NCBI GenBank assembly: GCA_020059785.1
Contig: JAGVBL010000276.1
Location: 1 to 13,048 of the forward strand
Length of the DNA: 13,048 nt
From: Ignavibacteriales bacterium
GTDB taxonomy: Bacteria; Bacteroidota; Ignavibacteria; Ignavibacteriales; Melioribacteraceae
Direction: 5' to 3'
Below the pieces are notes generated by a model that was not told where the DNA came from, searched no databases, and saw nothing but the letters and a program-made list of their open reading frames with translations. Shown here piece after piece: positions 8,652-13,048 of the stretch; within the stretch, counting starts at the first letter, position 1, and each line of letters begins with the position of its first letter. The translations under genes and the position numbers were made by a program.

Positions 8652-8680
8652 ATAATAAATAGATTATTTTAATATGTCAA
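8652..8680 (-). promoter_or_regulatory. Sigma-70 promoter for the receptor/glucuronidase operon
   Basis: On the minus strand a perfect -35 box TTGACA (8680-8675) is followed by exactly 17 bases and a -10 box TATTAT (8657-8652, five of six consensus bases). Transcription would begin near 8645 and leave a leader of about 90 bases before the ATG at 8552. The operator-like palindrome at 8633-8642 lies right at the start point. It is a standard sigma-70 promoter and not the TTTG / TAnnTTTG type of Bacteroides. Confidence 0.75.
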
Positions 8681-8764
8681 GAAAAATCGCTTTCTCAATG
8701 AAATTTTCGTTCTGATTAAAAGTTTCTATTTTGTTTTTATTTGATAATATTAAAGAAACATTTT

Positions 8765-8770
8765 GAGGAA
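8765..8770 (+). promoter_or_regulatory. Shine-Dalgarno site deciding the start of the amidotransferase-like gene
   Basis: GAGGAA lies three bases before ATG 8774. This spacing is slightly short but usable, and it makes 8774 the preferred start over an in-frame ATG at 8741. The latter has only AT-rich sequence upstream and would add 11 residues not expected for the family. Confidence 0.6.
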
Positions 8771-8773
8771 ATA

Positions 8774-9574
8774 ATGGATGCTTCAAAAAAATTAAAAATC
8801 TGGCATGTTGGTAACTGGTGTGTTCATACAGGACAGAGGTATGTTGAATCACCTTTTCAAGCACCTTCCAAGGGAGTTGAAATATTAAATTATGCAAAAC
8901 CACTAATCGACGCTCTTAGAGAAATTCCTGATTCAGAAGTAATTAGCGAGCCATCATGGGAATTATACAATATGTCCCCCGAACAATTTGAAGAACGGTT
9001 AAGCTGGGCTACTTCCATAATTCTTGCAGACGTTGAGACTAAATGCTTAATGCTTCATCCTGATTTTTTTACAAGGGCAAAGTGGGGTGATAAACCGGTA
9101 ACCTTTCCTGACCGGTTCGATCTTATTAAAACCTGGATTTCTGACGGTGGACATTTTCATATGAACGGAGGATGGTATAGTTTTACAGGTGAACTTGGAA
9201 AAGGTGGCTGGAGACGAAGCAGACTTCATAATATTTTTCCCGTCGAGTGCCTTGAACATGATGATTTAATTGAATCTACAGATGGATATGAAGTGAGATG
9301 TAATAATGAAAATCATCCTTGTGTTACCGGAATTGATTGGTCTACAATTCCCCCGCTTCTCGGTTTTAATGAAACAAAAATCAGAAGCGATTCAACAAGT
9401 CTAATTGATATTAGAAATGATAATTCATGGCATCCGCTGCTTGCATACAGAAAACATAACAAAGGAATTTTTTCCGGATGGATGACGGGGGCAAGTCCTC
9501 ACTGGGGAATCAATTTTATGAAATGGAAGTATTATAAAAAATTCTGGCAACAAGTATTCTTATACATAAAATAA
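8774..9574 (+). CDS. Glutamine-amidotransferase-fold protein (DUF1355/PF07090-like)
   Basis: Predicted cytoplasmic protein of 266 residues without signal peptide. The order of motifs matches the putative amidotransferase family PF07090/COG5426: an N-terminal strand KIWHVGNW (8-15), YNMSPEQFEERL (65-75), IILADVE (82-88), GGHFHMNGGWYSFTG with GKGGWRRSRLHNIFPV (125-157), HPCVTGIDW and PPLLGFNETK (181-202), then GIFSGWMTGASPHWGINFMKWKYY (231-254). The family has the class I amidotransferase fold. At the expected nucleophile turn this protein reads MNGGWYSF with no Cys, so glutaminase activity is unlikely; a hydrolase or sugar-binding role is possible. ThuA-like members of the same fold occur in disaccharide metabolism gene clusters, which suits the neighbours, but no function can be assigned. 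It leads a plus-strand group, with 29 bases to the symporter gene downstream. I recognise the family from pattern memory only. Confidence 0.75.
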   Translation: MDASKKLKIWHVGNWCVHTGQRYVESPFQAPSKGVEILNYAKPLIDALREIPDSEVISEPSWELYNMSPEQFEERLSWATSIILADVETKCLMLHPDFFTRAKWGDKPVTFPDRFDLIKTWISDGGHFHMNGGWYSFTGELGKGGWRRSRLHNIFPVECLEHDDLIESTDGYEVRCNNENHPCVTGIDWSTIPPLLGFNETKIRSDSTSLIDIRNDNSWHPLLAYRKHNKGIFSGWMTGASPHWGINFMKWKYYKKFWQQVFLYIK

Positions 9575-9603
9575 ATCTACTATAAAATTAACTCGGAATT
9601 TAT

Positions 9604-11451
9604 ATGCTTCTTCAATTAATCGATTGGATCATCATAGTAATATTTTTTATTGTTTCAGCAGTAATAGGAATTTGGGCAACAAAACGCGCCAGTAAAAATT
9701 CAACCGAATTTTTTCTTTCCGGAAGAAATATGCCGTGGTACATATTAGGATTTTCGATGGTAGCTACTACATTTTCTGTTGATACTCCTAATCTTGTTAC
9801 TGATATAGTAAGGCAAAACGGAATTGCCGGCAACTGGGTTTGGTGGGCATTTTTGTTAACTGGAATGCTTACTGTTTTTATTTATGCCAAGTTGTGGAGA
9901 AGATCGAATGTAATGACCGATGTAGAGTTTTATGAAATAAGATACAGCGGAAAATCAGCAGCATTTTTAAGAGGATTTCGTGCTTTATATCTCGGATTGT
10001 TTTTTAATGTTGTTATTATGGCGTCTGTTACTCTGGCGGCAATTAAAGTCGGCTCTGTTATGTTGAATATGACTCCAATGGAAGTATTACTTATAGCCGG
10101 AGGAATTACTGTTATTTATAGTGCATTGGGTGGTTTACTTGGAGTTCTTTTAACAGATTTTATTCAGTTTTTGATAGCGATGGTCGGTTCGGTAGTAGCT
10201 GCATACATTGCTGTTAATCATCCAAAAATTGGAGGACTTAATAAGCTGTTGTCTCATCCCGAAATTGCAGATAAGCTTTCGATACTTCCTGATTTCAACA
10301 ATTATGAGTTAGCACTAGTTGTATTTATAATTCCGATTGCCGTACAATGGTGGAGTGTTTGGTACCCCGGCGCCGAACCGGGGGGCGGAGGTTATATTGT
10401 TCAACGAATGCTGGCTGCAAAAAATGAAAAACATGCAATGGGTGCAACTCTCTTTTTCAATTTTGCACATTATGCTTTGCGTCCTTGGCCATGGATTCTT
10501 GTTGCTCTTTCATCAATAATTGTTTTTCCTAATCTCAATGCAATTCAGCAAGCTTTTCCAAATGTAGATCCGCGAATTATACGGCATGACATGGCATATC
10601 CAGCAATGCTGACTCATTTACCAAGCGGAATTTTAGGTATTATAACTGCATCCCTTATTGCCGCTTACATGTCCACTATGTCCACAAGTATGAATTGGGG
10701 TTCATCATATGTTGTAAATGATTTTTATAAACGATTTATAAAACCTGAAGCACCTGAAAAGGAATTAGTACTTGTTGGTAGAATCTCAACTGTTCTAATG
10801 ATGGTACTTGCAAGCACGTTCGCACTTCTAATGCAAAACGCATTAAGTGCATTTAATATTCTTTTACAAATAGGGGCTGGTACAGGATTACTCTTTATTC
10901 TAAGATGGTTCTGGTGGAGAATAAATGCCTTCAGCGAAATTGTTGCTATGGTAGTATCATTTCTGGTTGCACTCTTTTTTCTATTTCTATCAAATTATAA
11001 TAACTCTCAAATAGATAGTTTGGTTGCTACAGGAATGGATCGGGTTGCGGCTGTTCAACAAGTAGGTCCATTAAAAACTTATGAAGAACTTATTATTGGT
11101 GTATTAATTACAACCTCTTCCTGGATAATCGCAACATTTGTAACCAGGCCTACAAAGACTGAAAAGCTGATAAGTTTTTACAAGCTTGTTCATCCCGGAG
11201 GAATTGGATGGAAAAAGATTACCGACATTATGAAATCTGAAAACCCTAATTATAATCAAGCATTCAACAAAGCTTTTATTGCCGAAGGAATACTTGGAAT
11301 GGTTATAGGCTGTATAGGGGTTTACAGTTTACATTTTGCAATAGGATATTGGCTTTACTCCAAATACATACTTGCAGCTTTTCTCACAATAGTTGCAGTT
11401 ATCTGCTCTATTATTATAATGAAAATATGGAATAAGTTTCATGCTGAATAA
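9604..11451 (+). CDS. Sodium:solute symporter (SSS family), complete
   Basis: Inner-membrane carrier of 615 residues with about 13-14 hydrophobic segments, beginning with IDWIIIVIFFIVSAVIGIW (6-24) and ending in two helices near 555-608. SSS features include STEFFLSGRNMPWY (33-46), the unwound first core helix GFSMVATTFSVDTPN (49-63), and AAYMSTMSTSMNWGSSYVVNDFYKRF (353-378), which keeps the Ser/Thr-rich Na2-site segment. A soluble glycine-rich loop, PGAEPGGGGYIVQRM (255-269), follows core helix 6. Proteins of this length are common in Bacteroidota sugar-utilisation loci. GGAA seven bases before the ATG serves as ribosome site; the next gene begins 39 bases after the stop. It differs clearly from the symporter at the left edge, so the two probably carry different substrates, for example an intact glycoside and a uronate (inference). 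Confidence 0.93.
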   Translation: MLLQLIDWIIIVIFFIVSAVIGIWATKRASKNSTEFFLSGRNMPWYILGFSMVATTFSVDTPNLVTDIVRQNGIAGNWVWWAFLLTGMLTVFIYAKLWRRSNVMTDVEFYEIRYSGKSAAFLRGFRALYLGLFFNVVIMASVTLAAIKVGSVMLNMTPMEVLLIAGGITVIYSALGGLLGVLLTDFIQFLIAMVGSVVAAYIAVNHPKIGGLNKLLSHPEIADKLSILPDFNNYELALVVFIIPIAVQWWSVWYPGAEPGGGGYIVQRMLAAKNEKHAMGATLFFNFAHYALRPWPWILVALSSIIVFPNLNAIQQAFPNVDPRIIRHDMAYPAMLTHLPSGILGIITASLIAAYMSTMSTSMNWGSSYVVNDFYKRFIKPEAPEKELVLVGRISTVLMMVLASTFALLMQNALSAFNILLQIGAGTGLLFILRWFWWRINAFSEIVAMVVSFLVALFFLFLSNYNNSQIDSLVATGMDRVAAVQQVGPLKTYEELIIGVLITTSSWIIATFVTRPTKTEKLISFYKLVHPGGIGWKKITDIMKSENPNYNQAFNKAFIAEGILGMVIGCIGVYSLHFAIGYWLYSKYILAAFLTIVAVICSIIIMKIWNKFHAE

Positions 11452-11490
11452 AATTTTTAATAATTCTGAAATTGAATCCGGTAAGAGAAA

Positions 11491-12618
11491 ATGACACCTA
11501 AAGAAAGAATGAAAGCTGCAATGAATCTTGAAGAAGTTGATAAAACTCCTTTGATGTGTCAGATGAGTATAGGACATATGTTGATGCAATTAAAAATTTC
11601 TCCAGTCGAATTCTGGTTCGATCCTATAATTTTTGCAGAAGGATTAATTGAACTTAGAAACATATACGACTTCGATGGAATATTAATCAGCTTATACGGG
11701 CACAATCCTGATTGGAGAAACACTGTAAAAAAAATATATATAACGGAAGAAGCCGAAATTGTTGAATGGAAGAATGGTGACAAAACTTTCTGCTTGTTTA
11801 ACGATCTTCCATATTATCAGTTTGCAGCTCAACGGATAGAAGTTGATTATACAAAATTAACATCCGTAGATCTGCCGGTTGAATTAAATTATATTCCTGT
11901 TTCGCAGAATCTTCCCTTTTACATAAATCGCGATTATAAATTCGATGTAATAAATTACATTGTTAAAAAGGTTGGAAGCAATTATTCAATTCATGGAGAA
12001 ATAACTTCTCCATTTGATTATTTACTTGATTATATCGGTCTTGATAACGCAATGATTGCATTGATTGATAATCCGGAAACATGTTTGATGATCATTTCCC
12101 ATTTCACAACTCTTATAAAGCAACTTGCTCTTGAAATGTGCGGCACCGGTATTGATGCAATAAAAATTTCATCGCCGTTTGCCGGATCCGGATTTATATC
12201 ACCCGAAGATTACAAAACATTCGTATTACCTTTTGAAAAAGAGATAGCTCAAGCCGTCCGTTCAAAAAATATACATATCTATACACACACATGTGGCGCA
12301 ATTAACGACCGGCTGGAATTAATGTTCGAAGCCGGAATAAGCGGCATTGAATGTCTCGATCCTCCTCCTCTTGGAAACGTTGAACTGGAAGATGCTGTTG
12401 GTAGAATTGGCAATAAAGGATTTATTAAAGGGAATATTGATTCGGTAAATCTACTCTTAAACTCCACCGAAGAGGAAATTGTTGATGATATAAAAAGGAG
12501 AATTAAAATAGGAAGAACCAAGAGAGGTTTTATTCTAAGCACAGCATGCTCTATCGCACCTTCCGTAATAAGAGAAAGGATTCAATTATTAAGAAAAATT
12601 ATCGATCGACCTGAATAA
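11491..12618 (+). CDS. URO-D superfamily protein, cobamide methyltransferase-like (MtaA/MtbA group)
   Basis: Soluble TIM-barrel protein of 375 residues. The N-terminus MTPKERMKAAMNLEEVDKTP is the standard opening of uroporphyrinogen-decarboxylase-related methyltransferases and supports the start at 11491 (AAGAG upstream). Further family features are HGEITSPFDYLLDYIG (168-183), GTGIDAIKISSPFAGSGFISPEDYKTFVLPFEKEI (218-252), the metal-type site HTCG (H266, C268), IECLDPPP (286-292), GFIKGNIDSVNLL (310-322) and a later Cys in STACS (C353). The H-x-C...C set matches the zinc ligands of methylcobamide:coenzyme M methyltransferases, so methyl transfer rather than haem synthesis is likely. No corrinoid protein or partner methyltransferase is encoded in the window. 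Many such proteins sit beside sugar transport genes with unknown roles; removing a methyl group from 4-O-methylglucuronate is one speculation. It is the last gene of the plus-strand group and ends shortly before two hairpins. Confidence 0.85.
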   Translation: MTPKERMKAAMNLEEVDKTPLMCQMSIGHMLMQLKISPVEFWFDPIIFAEGLIELRNIYDFDGILISLYGHNPDWRNTVKKIYITEEAEIVEWKNGDKTFCLFNDLPYYQFAAQRIEVDYTKLTSVDLPVELNYIPVSQNLPFYINRDYKFDVINYIVKKVGSNYSIHGEITSPFDYLLDYIGLDNAMIALIDNPETCLMIISHFTTLIKQLALEMCGTGIDAIKISSPFAGSGFISPEDYKTFVLPFEKEIAQAVRSKNIHIYTHTCGAINDRLELMFEAGISGIECLDPPPLGNVELEDAVGRIGNKGFIKGNIDSVNLLLNSTEEEIVDDIKRRIKIGRTKRGFILSTACSIAPSVIRERIQLLRKIIDRPE

Positions 12619-12643
12619 TGTATATGACAAATTTTTCACTAAT

Positions 12644-12670
12644 AGTTTGAAGAAGAGTTTTTCTTAAACT
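12644..12670 (+). terminator. Weak hairpin after the URO-D-like gene
   Basis: AGTTT-G-AAGAA (12644-12654) can pair with TTCTTAAACT (12661-12670) with one bulged G and a six-base loop, followed by a short T run. The stem is AT-rich and weak. It could slow polymerase or protect the 3' end ahead of the stronger hairpin downstream. Confidence 0.3.
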
Positions 12671-12705
12671 TTTAATTCACATTAAGTATTTTCTAGAGAA
12701 TTAGA

Positions 12706-12738
12706 AAAATGAGCCCCGAATAAATCGGGGCTCATTTT
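12706..12738. terminator. Bidirectional intrinsic terminator between convergent genes
   Basis: A perfect 14-base stem, AAAATGAGCCCCGA (12706-12719) with TCGGGGCTCATTTT (12725-12738), encloses a five-base loop ATAAA. The GC-rich centre flanked by A and T runs works on both strands. It ends the plus-strand group after the URO-D-like gene and, from the other side, the chemotaxis receptor gene, whose stop codon (12739-12737) overlaps the stem by two bases. Confidence 0.9.
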
Positions 12739-13048
12739 AGTTTAGTATAGTATGCGATTGATTTTGATAAGTTTTTTTGTCGGTGTTTTTTGATCCGGCA
12801 AATTTATATTGAGCAATCAAACCTTTAAGATTCAGAGTCATCTTATTCAATTCATCTGCAGAGCTTGCAATCTGTTGAACACCGGTAGCATTCTCATTAG
12901 TAACTTTACTAATCGATTCAACATTTCGGCTAATTACTTCGCTTGTAGAACTTTGTTCTTCACTTGCAGATGCAACCTGGGCAACAATATCCTGAACTTC
13001 ATTAGAGCTATCAATAATCTGTTTTAAGGATTCACCGGCTTTGTTTGC
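12737..13048 (-). CDS. Methyl-accepting chemotaxis protein, C-terminal end (5' part outside window)
   Basis: A frame open from the right edge gives 103 residues before a TAA at 12739-12737. The sequence ANKAGESLKQIIDSSNEV, VAQVASASEEQSSTSEVISRN and ATGVQQIASSADELNKM is the C-terminal methylation helix and heptad-repeat region of the cytoplasmic signalling domain of chemoreceptors. SASEEQSS carries the usual Glu/Gln methylation site pattern. A short tail (YKFAGSKNTDKKTYQNQSHTILN) follows and has no recognisable CheR-tethering pentapeptide. The sensor and membrane parts lie outside the window, so the stimulus cannot be judged. It converges on the sugar genes, shares their terminator, and is probably functionally separate. 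Confidence 0.92.
   Translation of the reverse strand, partial: ANKAGESLKQIIDSSNEVQDIVAQVASASEEQSSTSEVISRNVESISKVTNENATGVQQIASSADELNKMTLNLKGLIAQYKFAGSKNTDKKTYQNQSHTILN

Noticed and set aside
8743..8748. GATAAT as a -10 box for the plus-strand operon.
   Set aside because: No acceptable -35 box lies 16-18 bases upstream and the region is very AT-rich, so the promoter of this operon cannot be placed with confidence.
8741..8773. An upstream in-frame ATG that would lengthen the amidotransferase-like protein by 11 residues.
   Set aside because: It has no ribosome site, while GAGGAA precedes the ATG at 8774, and the extra residues do not look like part of the fold.
11491..12618. Haem-biosynthetic uroporphyrinogen decarboxylase (hemE).
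   Set aside because: The HTCG and later Cys set points to the methyltransferase branch, and the neighbours are sugar transport genes rather than haem genes.
12809..13027. A 72-codon plus-strand reading frame near the right edge.
   Set aside because: It is antisense to the chemoreceptor C-terminus, whose frame is clearly the coding one.

Overview
The window looks like a piece of an Ignavibacteria-type genome (Bacteroidota/Chlorobiota side of the tree). It is AT-rich. One secreted protein ends in a type IX secretion sorting domain with the NYPNPFNPST motif that is very common in Ignavibacteria and Caldithrix. The TonB-dependent receptor and the Na+/solute symporters also fit a Gram-negative heterotroph living on glycans. 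The taxonomic call is an inference from protein style only.

Layout. On the minus strand, reading from about 8645 down to 1, five genes lie head to tail with gaps of 45, 11, 26 and 3 bases: a TonB-dependent receptor (8552-5706), a secreted beta-helix protein with a T9SS tail (5660-4110), a GntR/LacI-type regulator (4098-2950), a family GH2 beta-glucuronidase (2923-1134, with a one-base frameshift near its 5' end) and a sodium:solute symporter (1130 to the window edge, incomplete). A near-consensus sigma-70 promoter (TTGACA, 17 bases, TATTAT) precedes the receptor. A 10-base palindrome, TGGTATACCA, sits at the predicted transcription start. On the plus strand, diverging from the same 221-base intergenic region, are a glutamine-amidotransferase-fold protein of the DUF1355 type (8774-9574), a second, complete sodium:solute symporter (9604-11451) and a URO-D/cobamide-methyltransferase-superfamily protein (11491-12618). 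This group ends at a strong symmetrical hairpin (12706-12738). That hairpin also ends a convergent chemotaxis receptor gene (12737 to the right edge, incomplete), which is probably unrelated to the rest.

Working model. The locus appears to be a glucuronide-utilisation island. The receptor would bring a glucuronic-acid-containing glycan fragment or glycoside through the outer membrane. The secreted beta-helix protein may bind or cut the polymer outside. One or both symporters would carry the product across the inner membrane, and the cytoplasmic beta-glucuronidase would release glucuronic acid. The regulator inside the operon probably represses its own promoter through the TGGTATACCA site, which resembles the operators of the enterobacterial glucuronate regulators UxuR/ExuR. 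No SusD-type lipoprotein and no uronate isomerase, reductase or dehydratase genes are present in the window. The roles of the amidotransferase-like and URO-D-like proteins are not known. The most novel part is this pairing of a glucuronidase operon with a divergent operon of two poorly understood enzymes and its own symporter.
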